Shown here: positions 12,011 through 21,917 of the stretch, one piece after another
Layout: every line of letters starts with the position of its first letter
Numbering within the stretch: position 1 is the stretch's first letter
Assembly (NCBI GenBank): GCA_022495005.1
Contig: JAGYXB010001067.1
Coordinates: forward strand, 744,001 to 808,000
Reading direction: 5' to 3'
DNA: 64,000 nt
Source: Rhyacophila brunnea
Lineage: Eukaryota; Arthropoda; Insecta; Trichoptera; Rhyacophilidae
Translations under genes and position numbers: made by a program
Notes under the pieces: generated by a model
Database searches by the model: none
What the model was told of the DNA's origin: nothing
Seen by the model: only the letters and a program-made list of their open reading frames with translations

Positions 12011-12806
12011 ATCGCTTAATTGATAAAGTCATAATGTTTAGAGTATGCACGTGGTGGTGAAAAACTAGGAACCGAGAAAAGTGGAAAGAACTAGGGTTAA
12101 CTTGGTAAGTACTTAATTGATTGAAGTAATTAATATTACCCTAGCCATGCAATATATTAAATCTAAAAGAATAGGTATACTGAGAAAAGAAAAGGAAGCC
12201 ATTTCTAAATTATTGGTCAATTAATATACCTTAATAGTAAATACTTACTGTGAAACCATTTGGTTACATTAAATTAAAATAATTTCATTAATGTCACTAA
12301 AACATTTGATCAACGTAAAACTTTATACTCAAGTCAATTATGGGTAATTTGTTAAGCAAGAAAACATACACAAAAAATCCAGAGGGTTACTTTCCATTAC
12401 CGGTAGAGTAGCCATAGAACCAAATCGTCGCTGTAGCAATTATCGAAATTATACCAATAATGTACAAAATTCAAAGTGAATCGAGTCTTTGAAGTCTTTG
12501 AATATAAATTAAATGCAAGTATATGCCGATGGTTTCTATGTTCGATATTCAAATAATCACTTAAATAAGGTTGTAAGGCATGAAATAGCCACCGAGTAAG
12601 ATATTAAATTTACTCAAGACGAAACTAAAGAGAAACATTAAAATCGCAAGGTTTTGAGACATTAATAATCTTTATATAGATTAAAATAAAATCGAATTCT
12701 TACAAAATAGATAATAATATGTACACTTCCGTCATTAAGTAAATAATATTATCAAATGTATTTTCAAGGAAAACTATCACGCACACTGTATACGAAGCTT
12801 AAATGT
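12011..12806. other. AT-rich spacer, nothing recognised
   Basis: No frame or repeat boundary visible up to the target duplication of the next element. Confidence 0.45.
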
Positions 12807-12814
12807 ATGGAAAT

Positions 12815-13299
12815 CAGAGAGTTGGAGCAGACACTTCTTTGAGTTTCTCCGCTTCAGTTCCGCTCCGGGACCTAATACTTGCTCCAGTTCCGCTCCAGGA
12901 TCTGCTCTGCTCCGGGTTAAAAGTTTTGATAGGTGTTATATGTATACATATGCTAATTTTTTTTTAAATAAGTAGTTTTGAAATAAGGTTTACTATTCGT
13001 ACTTTTCATTATTAATTCTATCAAACAAAACCGCGACAGCAAATCGTCTTTCATTATCTGCTTCTTCTGTCAAAAAAGTGAGGTTATTAATCACTCGGCA
13101 GTGTTGCCATATTAAAAATAATTCCAGTGTTGCAAAGTGTCAAATATAATATTTTCATCGGATTATAGGAGGAATATAATATATTAATAAAAAGACATCC
13201 AGAGCAGTGGAGCAGTACAAATTTTCTGTGCTCCGGCTCCGCTCCTGCTCCGGGTAAAACCCATTGGTCCACTGCTCCGAGCGCCGTTCCAACGCTCTG
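12815..13299. mobile_element. Non-autonomous hAT element D (GCTCC-rich ends)
   Basis: A 485-bp element with a perfect 8-bp target duplication, atggaaat, at 12807-12814 and 13300-13307. The terminal inverted repeats start cagagagttggagcag on the left; the right end read inversely is cagagcgttggaacgg. An 8-bp duplication with a CAGAG terminus is diagnostic of the hAT superfamily. About 100 bp inside each end are packed with variants of gctcc, gctccg and ctccgggt, while the interior is AT-rich. No transposase frame is present; the only long frame (13087-13413, minus) runs across the element boundary and is incidental. Confidence 0.88.
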
Positions 13300-13307
13300 A
13301 TGGAAAT

Positions 13308-14841
13308 GATAGCATAACAGGCCACCTATTACAATATAGTGCACAAAGTCTGATAGATTTACTACCTTTATTGTATATAGGTTTGAAGGTTTTTTATATG
13401 CCATGGCCGACAAAACATCAAAGTTTGCGTAGAAATATCGAAACAGCGATGATCGTCGGTTATAACTAATATATCTATATATATTTCATTTCTATACATT
13501 ATTGATTTATCTATTTGTCTTCTGTAACGCACGAGAGAAAATATATGTAGATATGTAAGAGAGAGTGAGACAGGGAGAATACGAATAGAAAATATACAAG
13601 TAAACGAATATTTGAAAATTGAAAGGAATAGTTTCTTTTTAATTGGGTCGTGAAAGAAAACAAATAATATTAAATAAGTATTGAATAAGTAGATACATTA
13701 CAAACAGTATTAAACGTCATTAATGTTAGTGACAGATTGTCAGAAAAGTATAAAGAAGTGTGGTGACAGATAGAAAACACCGTTTTGAAAGTGATATATT
13801 TATGAAAATATCAATTTCTATAAGAATATACTCGATTCAAATTGAAAAGAATTACGGAGTGTGCAAAACGAAGTGAGTGTTAAATAATCAACAAAGTGGC
13901 GTTTAGATATTAAATTACTGTGTTATTCTTCAATACACAATCAATCAAAAAATTAAACATTAATATCTGTTGCAGAACTAAATCACATACATTTTTTTTT
14001 CTAGTATCGTAATAATATTCGCATCTAGAGCCCCCCCCCCCGCAGATTCATATAGCACCACTTTGGAAATCTATAATTTACAATAATTAAAAATTATTAC
14101 AATAACGACATTATTTCTAGATCAGTTGATAATGTCCATATGAAAATATAAATCGTCACAATTAAATCGTGTAGATTAAGTTGTTTATTTCGGTACTGCA
14201 AAATAATAATATAGGTAAATAAAATTGTTGCCAGTGTTTCAAAGCTAGTATAATAATATATAAGGGGTAAAGTTTCCTTACCTGATGAGTAGTATAGGTT
14301 CAACTTCTGACCGCATTCACGAGGGTTCTTGGTTTATTCGAGAGGGCCACCGAGTACCGACATGAATGATTTCTATATAACTCAGAATTAACGCGGTTCT
14401 GGAGAGGCTGTGGCAGAGGCTTAATAATGTTTCAAGTGTAATATTATACGTAATGAAAATATAATACTATCTTTGTGGGCTTAGCCGAGCCACAAGAGGG
14501 TAGGGGATCGAGTTTTATGCAGATGCAACACTATTTCGTGGATGTAAACTTGTGAGAAACATGCTACATAAGTACGAAGTAATGCACAATATAACTAGGG
14601 TATACGTCTGGGGGTTTGTTTGACTACAAGGAAAATTGACGAGTTAAGTACAAAATTATATAAATTCTGTAACGCTTTTATTTTTGCAGCTGTCGTTCGT
14701 CATTCCTGAACTTTTTTTTTAAATACTACTTTATGATTTAATGATATTGTCAGCAGCTATTTCAGGCTACAACTTCATCTTCACGAGAGAAAATACGAGA
14801 CCGTTGTGTTTTACTTGTTTTGGTTTGCGTAACCTATGACC
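13308..14841. other. AT-rich spacer with C11 run
   Basis: An 11-base C run lies at 14031-14041. A purine-rich stretch (gagagagtgagacaggg) lies near 13560. No gene is supported. Confidence 0.4.
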
Positions 14842-15269
14842 ATTTTACCACGTTTTTATTAGCTCGTATTCTTGTTTGTTCAGTACAATTTTTTTCTTGT
14901 TTGACCAAGATTTGTATTGGACGATAGCTAGACATTTGAAACGTTTAGAATATATCAGAACACGACGACAATGCATTCTTTTAATACTTTTAGCCATCTT
15001 TAAGCAGAATTGAATTCATTTTCAGTTGTTTAACTTAGTCTGTTTTTTTAACACTATTATTGGTTGCGAAGGGGGTCCTAGCAACTAAATTATTAATATA
15101 TACGTGCGTTAGTATGGAAATCAATATAAAATTTCAGTATTCTATATTTATTCAGTATTTCTATCAGGTACAAAAAAGTATTTATTAATACATAGAATTG
15201 TCAAGTTTATATGATTCAACAGAACATTTAAAAACGTGGTATATAAAAAGTTCTTTTTATCTTGTAATT
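14842..15269 (+). mobile_element. Helentron-like (DINE-1/HINE-type) non-autonomous element, copy A
   Basis: It has taccacgttttta at 14846-14858 and its exact reverse complement at 15229-15241. A stem-loop follows directly: ataaaaag, loop tt, ctttttat at 15243-15260, then cttgtaatt at the end. Inverted subterminal repeats plus a hairpin at one end only, with no terminal inverted repeats and no clear target duplication, is the layout known for non-autonomous Helentrons. The body shares long stretches with the copies at 25.66, 31.10 and 37.00 kb, for example tagctagacatttgaaa. No protein is encoded. The alternative is an unclassified MITE. Confidence 0.65.
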
Positions 15270-17069
15270 GTTTTGTAAAATAATGGAGTATCTCTACCTG
15301 AAGAGCACATAGGTATTAAATTCAGAGAGCTTAATTACAAAATATATTTACTTATAAATCAGTAAGTAGTGATATACATAAGTAAAGTGCCACACAAAAC
15401 AAGCTGTAATTGCCACCCCTTGATATCTGAATCCTCATATTTTAAGTGGGTAGTTTCATAACCTTCTGCATTTTATTATCTCTACAATGGATGCATAAAA
15501 AAAATTCATTAATAAACTGTGTTATACAAATCCAAAATTAAATATTAAAATAATTTTACAGAATTTACTATCAAGAGTGTTATTTTTAATTAATTACTTT
15601 TTAATACAACGAATAATTCACAAGATATAAGAATGTAAGAATGTGTCAAACTTTTCTCAAAAAGATTTTTTCTATTGGTTATAATATATTTTCTCAGAAT
15701 TGTTTTCAAAAATTATGTATGTTCAATAAATGTGTTATTATTGGGAGACATGGTTTAATTAAATATATTAACCATACCTACTACTCATTTATAAAATGAA
15801 ATCATTATACAAAATAAATGCTACTTTACTGCTACACGCTGTCATATCTCTTCTTCTCCTCCGAGTAAGGATCCGTTGTTCAGGTGTCCAATTTTTACTA
15901 TTTTGCCAAGCCCAATGCCAGGGCACATTTAACCATTTTGACGACCTCAAGAACATCAGCAGGTCTCTACTCGGTGTCGTTAAAACTTCGGGCATTGTAC
16001 CATTTTGTGTGCAATTTCTACCTGAAGATATTTTACAAATACAATGTATATTGTATTATTATAAGATCTTCATGGAAATGTCCATCAAAATGCCACAATC
16101 TCATTTCAAAAAGTATTTCACTACGAGGGGGGTGGTACTGTAGCGTAACGCTTCAAACTAGTCCGTGTTAGGCCTTGGGACAGATCACACGCACACTAAA
16201 TCGTCACTCCACAATCAATCTAACACATTCATCGAATCGCTTCCCTCCGTAAAGGCATCAAATCGTGTGGCTTGATTTTAGTTTCAATATCAGTTTGAAC
16301 TCACTCTGCTCAAAGGCAACTCAAATTAACTCAGTATATTCTAAAGAAAATGGGGTACTAGAAAGCAATGGATTTACTTGCATTCAAGAAACATTAACAA
16401 TAGTTACATGTATGTGCACAGCGACCCAGAAATCAAGTCACGTACTTAACTGAAAACAATAAAAAAATCTGCATTTACAGTTCGGCGAAAACGCATTTAT
16501 ATGCAGAGGGAAAACTCGGGCCGACCACTAATGATTGCAAGGGAGCGAGCAGTACTTACTATCGAATGCAGTTCTTTTTATAGACCAAAACGTTTCGAGT
16601 CGCTCTGTGAAATTCGCGATCCAATGCCGACAAATAGGCGACGGTATGCATTTTAAACAGGGTATTTTCAAGCGAATTCATACCGATTCGTCTAATGAGT
16701 ATAGTCAGTAAGATATTTACCTACATTTACCTTCAACTTTGATACATAAAATAAAATCAAATAACAGTAAAAAAAGCTAGCGTAATGACTGTAAAAACTT
16801 CCTTTTCATTTCATCGTTATTTAAAATAAATAAATAAATCTTGAAGACATATTTTAAATATTTTTTTTCAAGAAACACCAGCATTACTATGTGAGATGGA
16901 ATTCGCCTAGTTTTTGCTTACAGGTAAATAAGAAAAAAACAATTATTACTTACGAGAAGTTTTTACTGTGAGCGCACTGTCAGATACGGCACTTGTTGAA
17001 ATTGTTACTATTTTTTATAAAGAGGTTTATTGGCGGTTCATTAGTAATTATGTTAAATATAAATAAAAG
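15270..17069. other. Spacer; possible decayed coding relic at 15.79-16.17 kb
   Basis: Between 15789 and 16171 there are overlapping open frames on both strands, and base composition is less AT-rich than the flanks. A minus-strand reading, with stops, includes GLGKIVKIGHLNNGSLLGG, which looks protein-like, but I cannot place it in a family. The remainder shows nothing I can name. Confidence 0.3.
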
Positions 17070-17605
17070 AGAGTATGTCACGGAGACTTGAAGCTTTTGA
17101 GATGTGGCTGTATAGGCGCATCCTCAAAATTCCATGAACTGCAGCCCGATTTTCTAACTATCGTCTCGTGTGGCACCAGACGACATGACGTAATTGTGAC
17201 GTCAGCCAATACACGCTCGAGCGGGCGGCATGTATTGGCTGACGTCACAATTACGTCATGTCGTCTGGTGCCACACGAGACGATAGTTAGGAAATCGGGC
17301 CCCTGACCGGGTGACAACTGTTTACGTTCTCAATCGAATGGGGAAGGACCGAGAAGTTCTACGTAATATCAAAACCAGGAAACTACAGTACCTCGGCCAC
17401 ATTATAATAAGACAAAAATACAGCATTCCCAACTTGTCATTCAAGGAAAGATCAATGGGAAGCGTAGCAGAGGACGGCGCCGCATTTCGTGGCTTCGGAA
17501 CCTTCGTGATTGGTACGAGTGCAGCTCCACTGAACTGTTCCGGGTAGCAGACGACAAAGATAAGATCGCCTTGACGGTGGCCGACCTCCGCTAGGGGATG
17601 GCACA
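17070..17605 (+). mobile_element. RTE-like LINE 3' end (ADLR-type family), split by a palindrome
   Basis: The C-terminal end of a LINE reverse transcriptase. The first part reads SRRLEAFEMWLYRRILKIP (to about 17132). After the inserted palindrome (17142-17302) it resumes with VLNRMGKDREVL, then RKLQYLGHI. A one-base frame change leads to GRRRISWLRNLRDW, then CSSTELFRVADDK, then ALTVADLR and a stop. This order (LEAFEMW, GKxRE, KLQYLGHI, GRRRxSWLRNLRDW, terminal ADLR) is typical of insect endonuclease-reverse transcriptase LINEs. The homologous relic at 48.05 kb lacks the palindrome, so it shows the pre-insertion arrangement. Non-functional. Confidence 0.75.
17142..17302. mobile_element. 161-bp near-perfect palindrome inserted in the LINE relic
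   Basis: The left arm (17144-17216) and right arm (17228-17300) are 73 bp each and match at all but two positions, with an 11-base centre. Comparison with the 48 kb relic shows it interrupts ...aactg^accgg..., leaving ctg on both sides (17139-17141 and 17303-17305), consistent with a 3-bp target duplication. Each arm carries tgacgtca, a full CREB/ATF consensus (17197-17204 and 17240-17247). Mirror-image open frames of 72 and 79 codons on the two strands are a by-product of the palindrome. It is probably a foldback or MITE-type insertion; the superfamily is unclear. Confidence 0.8.
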
Positions 17606-17639
17606 ATAAGAAGATAAATAAAAGCAGATTTCGTTGTCT

Positions 17640-17760
17640 TTTCTCTCGGGGGTTCCACACTCAATTCCTATTGAGGTCCACGATACATTTATGTGATTTT
17701 CTCAAGGCTGGGTGTTGCTGTGATTTTTTTCACTGATTTTATTACGCTACTGTTTCGTCA
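17640..17760 (+). repeat. SINE-like scrap sharing a body with 19.85-19.96 kb
   Basis: A ggttccacactcaattcc stretch resembling a T-arm is followed by tgtgattttctcaaggctgg. The same body, tgtgattttctcaaagtctgg, follows a better T-arm/B-box (ggattcgattcc) at 19.87-19.93 kb. Two loci with a tRNA-like box followed by the same non-tRNA body suggest a tRNA-derived SINE family. Both copies are short and degraded. Confidence 0.45.
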
Positions 17761-17878
17761 TATTTTCATCGCTACCATTGGCCTCATTACCTGTTGTTAT
17801 GGTATACAAAATTTCAATTTGAATTTAAGACTGAATATGTAAAAAACTATGTACTATTTACAAATACACAATTAATAC

Positions 17879-17946
17879 TCGGATTCGAATATGCATGTTT
17901 TCTTTGCCAGGCGACTGCTCTACACACTGAGCCATATGGTGCGACC
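17879..17946 (-). repeat. tRNA-derived relic (SINE head or tRNA pseudogene)
   Basis: On the minus strand the sequence has tatggctcagtgtgtagagc, which fits a tRNA D-arm with A box, and about 40 bases later attcgaatcc, close to the B box. The anticodon stem does not pair well, so this is a relic and not a working tRNA. Confidence 0.45.
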
Positions 17947-17949
17947 AAA

Positions 17950-18934
17950 GATGTTTTATATACCTACATTGTATGCATTTGCATATATGTTTTCGAGGTT
18001 TTTTTGGAGTTGTCAATTATTGCTCATGAAAAAGATTTATTACATTTATAACAAAGTTCAAAATAATTGTCTCAAGGTATACAAATGTGAGACTGAAATT
18101 TCTTGACATGGGGTGAGTGGTAAATCATAAAAAACGAAAGCGGTTCACGCATATTGTTTACAGTACGCTTGAGCGACTAGACTACAACTTACAACAAATA
18201 ACACAAATCGCACTTAATTATAGAGTATTTCGTGTTGTAACTGAATAATTTTTGCCCCACACAATAAAAGTAGGGGTTGAGATACATTTCAAAAGACGGC
18301 GTACGGCGGACTGAATGGTACATGAGAAAATGGTCCGCGTGTTTTTCGCCTGGGCCCTTCTCGGTAGTCTACGAGTGGGATATACAAATTTATAAAATTT
18401 ACTTGAATTTTTAAGATCAAGTTAAATCTCTTTCATAATAATGCATCGGTTTACAAGCCTTGCCAATGCATTATTATGTTGATGACAGTATGAACCTACT
18501 TGTGTATATAATATAGACCAGTCTCTCTTTTGTCGCTTTGTAAATCGAGCATACCTATAAAAAAAATCAGTGTGTATACTTATGTACGCGCGTTAGAAGT
18601 TATACTTCTTTGGCGTAACAAAACAAAAATAAAGCTTGTCATAGCCTAGATTCTTCGACTAGCTCTTAACTATTATGTTAAATTACACAGGTAAGAAAAC
18701 GGGCCGCTTATTGAAGCGCCGTTGGTTTATTTATATACACTTTAACTTATATTACCAAATTATATAATGGTTTCTCGTTGTTTTTATTTTTAAAGTACCA
18801 AATGTCACTCTGGCGTTTAATAGTTTTTTTACGTAAAGAATTGCAAATGGCCGCCAATAATAAATTCGCTGCCTAGGCAACGGAACAATTCTAAACTATA
18901 ATATTATACTATATAATGGTCACAATTGCAGTAT
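17950..18934. other. AT-rich spacer, nothing recognised
   Basis: No coding frame or repeat boundary identified. Confidence 0.4.
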
Positions 18935-19015
18935 CATACTGTGGCGTAAAGGTAGTGCGTTCGGCTGACAACCGAACAATCGGTGGTTCGAATCCAATCG
19001 AGTGCGTTTTTTTTC
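18935..19015 (+). repeat. tRNA-like sequence with Pol III A and B boxes and a T-run
   Basis: tggcgtaaagg (18942-18952) fits the A-box consensus and ggttcgaatcc (18985-18995) is a perfect B box. Between them, ttcgg-ctgacaa-ccgaa forms an ideal 5-bp anticodon stem with a 7-base loop whose anticodon would be GAC (valine). The acceptor stem does not pair, and a run of eight T lies directly downstream, as expected for a Pol III stop. This is best read as a tRNA pseudogene or the head of a tRNA-derived SINE. A functional tRNA is unlikely without an acceptor stem. Confidence 0.55.
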
Positions 19016-19654
19016 GTGTGAAAAATGACATGTCACGCCAAAAATACACTCGTATCTGATTTCCCAAACGCGCCTAAAGAAGTATAACTTCAAAAATATT
19101 AAATACACAAAACAAGATATTTATAATGAGGAAATGCATAAATAAGTCTCTCAAAGTTAAAATGGGCGAGATAAAAATGCGACGTTCATTTTATCTGATA
19201 TTTGCTTTATGGTAGAGGAGACTAGCTTTTACGAAGCTTATTTCGTTTCAATGAACGCTACACATTTCTGAAAGCATTATAAAAGGAAACTTACCTAGAC
19301 GGAAATTTTAAAGCGTCTAAAAACTCACTACCTGCAGCAAGAAAATTGCACTCAATATAAATACATATAAAATAAGAATCTTATAACGGGTACCTTAGAA
19401 CGATATTTTTTTTATTATAAAAATTTTGTAGTAGAAAATATAAAATGTAAACGAAAAGAAGTCATCATTGAACATTTAGTAGGTCTTCTCCTTCCGGTTC
19501 ATCTCCACCTTGTTCTTACTCATTAAAGTAATTTGCAATGCAATTCAGTTTACAATATTCACGCTATCCATTTGAACAGTGTTTTGAAATTTTAGTAAGT
19601 ATTTGTCTTTCCAGACGCGTTAATATAAGACGCGTTCTCAACTCAATACTCCTC

Positions 19655-19735
19655 TCTAGAGCTTGTCCAGATGACACGTGTCTCGTCGCGAGTGTATGTG
19701 GACAGCTCAATGAGGTTACATGTCATGGAATGTCT
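19655..19735. repeat. Fragment of a dispersed repeat also at 29.2 and 51.5 kb
   Basis: It contains gcttgtccagatgacacgtg and, further on, tgtggacagctcaatgagg. The 51.5-51.8 kb repeat holds tgtggacgactcaatgaag and, inverted, gtccagatg with acacgtgt. The relative orientation of the two pieces differs between the loci, so one of them has been rearranged or the parent element carries inverted repeats. Confidence 0.4.
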
Positions 19736-19844
19736 GGATGTGTGTGATTGTTTTTTTTCTATTACGAACTATACTACTGTTTCTCTACACTAGTCATCGG
19801 TCCCCATGGCTTGTTGTAGTGTTAAAAAGAATATATATGTACCT

Positions 19845-19960
19845 ATGTAGAGGAATGCGAATGAGAGCTCTGGATTCGATTCCAGGCACGGCCACAATAT
19901 ATATTTGTGATTTTCTCAAAGTCTGGGTGCCTGGGTTTAAAATTACTAACGACCACCTTG
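19845..19960 (+). repeat. SINE-like scrap with B box
   Basis: ggattcgattcc is one base off a consensus B box and is followed by ttgtgattttctcaaagtct, the body shared with 17.64-17.76 kb. The A-box side is decayed. Confidence 0.45.
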
Positions 19961-20204
19961 TACGCAAAAGTAAACACATAGTTATTAATAAATAATAAAA
20001 AAGAAAAAAACAGTAGACGAAAGGGTGCATATGGCAGCCTATGTATTGGTAAGTATTTTAATATTTAGATTTTTAAAACTTAACAAACAATAACCACATA
20101 GCTAGAGAGACAATCATTGGACAAGTCTTATTAATTAACTATGTAGTGATAAAATCAGACGTAGAGGTAATTGAATCGATGAAATAACTAACAATGTTCT
20201 GCGG

Positions 20205-20275
20205 TAGCGCGCGGTGCTGAACCGAGAGATAATTTGGAGAGACCTTCATCCAGCAATGGACTGATTCAGGTTGAA
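20205..20275 (+). mobile_element. RTE-like LINE C-terminal scrap (QQW-type family)
   Basis: The frame ends GETFIQQWTDSG and a stop (20235-20273), matching the conserved C-terminal LGEAxIQQWTDxG block that closes this family's reverse transcriptase. It compares with GEAFIQQWIDPG in the 49 kb relic. Only the last few codons are preserved. Confidence 0.6.
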
Positions 20276-21158
20276 GATATTTGTTTTATTATTGATGGCC
20301 TCAAATAAGAGTGGAGAGTCAATTCATAATTCCCGGAATACCACATCATCGTTCAACTAATGTTACTAATGTAATGATCCGGGAAACACACTACGATAAC
20401 GAATACACAATATCATCCCACCCTCCTAAAGGGAAATAAATATTTTTCTTAGATTAGCTCCGAGGTGTGCTTATGAAATCTAAAAAAAACACCATGAAGG
20501 AGGAAGGTCCCCGAAAATTGACATCATGATAACAGCCCGAGGGTAAAAGGGAGTCAACGAAGCTCCTCGAAAGCTCTCTCCTGTTGGATGCTAAATCAAA
20601 TAGACGTCCAATTATCTGAGCGCCCTCCGCCCAAATAGGAATTAATTACTTCAGCGTCAGTTGCTTCAGCTACTTTTATCACCTGAAGGGTCCGGTTGGC
20701 TGACGTAGGCTGCAACGTAAGCCTGCATTACACCGATGAAGGGTGAATTACATATTATTTTTATACTTCCAAGATAAAATTAAATCGCATATTTGTCAAA
20801 AATTAGTCAGGGTTCGGAAGCTGTTTGTATTCTATACTTCTACGGTGCTGCGTATTAAAAATACAAAAACAATTAATAATAAACATACATAAATTGAAAA
20901 CACGTCAGACATATAAGAACACACTAGAAAAAATCAATTTGAAAAAAATACGATGCTCGACGAGGTTTGAATCCATATTTCCAGCGGTATCACACAAATA
21001 TAATTTAATCAAATAAGCTATGGGCCTCCTACTTAATTATAATAATATTAACTAGTAGATCCAACATGAAATGCTTATCAAATCGCATTACTTTATGTTT
21101 TAAATTAAGAAATCGTTAATGCCTTAATTACTAACCGAGGGCTCTCGCCAAATATTTA
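20276..21158. other. Spacer, nothing recognised
   Basis: A slightly GC-richer patch at about 20450-20740 holds no supported frame. Confidence 0.4.
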
Positions 21159-21166
21159 GTTATAAC

Positions 21167-21909
21167 TAGAGTTGGGTTTCGGGAATTTCGGAAATTTTCA
21201 AGATTTTCCATCCCGAATCTCGAGAATTGAAATTTTCAACATTTCGGGAAATCCCGGACCTCGAGAATCTTTTCTCGGGATTTCTTTATTATCAAATATA
21301 AATTGAAAAAACGATTATCTATATGAAAAAAGTAGACAGAAAACACAAAACGTTCAAGGACTGATCGGGCATATAACACAATTAAGCCAACGTTGACTCA
21401 AAATGAGCTCAATTTTTGTAACATCAGGGATTTTTTTGTCTCAAAAGCGTACGCGATTGTCAGACGCAGCGATTGACAGTCTGTGTATTGACAGTCTGTG
21501 TAATCTTATTATCAAATATAAATTGAAAAAACGATTATCTATATGAAAAAAGTAGACAGAAAACACAAAACGTTCAAGGACTGATCGGGCATATAACACA
21601 ATTAAGCCAACGTTGACTCAAAATGAGCTCAATTTTTGTAACATCAGGGATTTTTTTGTCTCAAAAGCGTACGCGATTGTCAGACGCAGCGATTGACAGT
21701 CTGTGTTTTTTGAAATTCTATTTTAATAAGTAATGTTTTGAATTATTTTTGTTTTCCTACTTCTATTTTGTTTGTCTTCTTACATAAATAAAAAAAACTT
21801 TTCACAGGTTTTTTTTAAATTTCCCGATTTCTCGAGAATTCAACATTTCATCATTTCGGGAGATCCCGAATCTCGAGATTGATATTTTCTCGGGAAATAC
21901 CCAACTCTA
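21167..21909. mobile_element. Non-autonomous hAT element A (CTCGAGA/TCCCGA-rich ends)
   Basis: A 743-bp element with a perfect 8-bp target duplication gttataac at 21159-21166 and 21910-21917. The left end is tagagttgggt and the right end acccaactcta, giving exact inverted termini of 11 bp. The outer ~100 bp on each side are packed with ctcgaga, tcccga and ttcggga variants. The interior contains a 220-bp-period tandem duplication (see separate entry). No transposase frame is present. The TAGAG terminus and 8-bp duplication indicate hAT. Confidence 0.9.
21287..21706. repeat. Two-copy tandem duplication inside hAT element A
   Basis: The block starting near 21287 (attatcaaatataaattg) to about 21486 recurs without visible differences from about 21507 to 21706, a period of 220 bp. 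A second, smaller repeat of attgacagtctgtgt lies at the junction (21472-21500), which could have primed the event. The identity of the two units suggests that the duplication is younger than most decay in this window. Confidence 0.9.
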
Positions 21910-21917
21910 GTTATAAC

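Noticed and set aside
12821..13290. Clusters of GCTCC words considered as a transcription-factor binding array
   Set aside because: They sit symmetrically inside the two ends of a hAT element with a perfect 8-bp target duplication, so transposon termini explain them.
17078..17317. Two nearly identical proteins encoded on opposite strands (72 and 79 codons)
   Set aside because: They are the automatic result of the DNA palindrome read in mirror frames; they start in LINE sequence and have no independent support.
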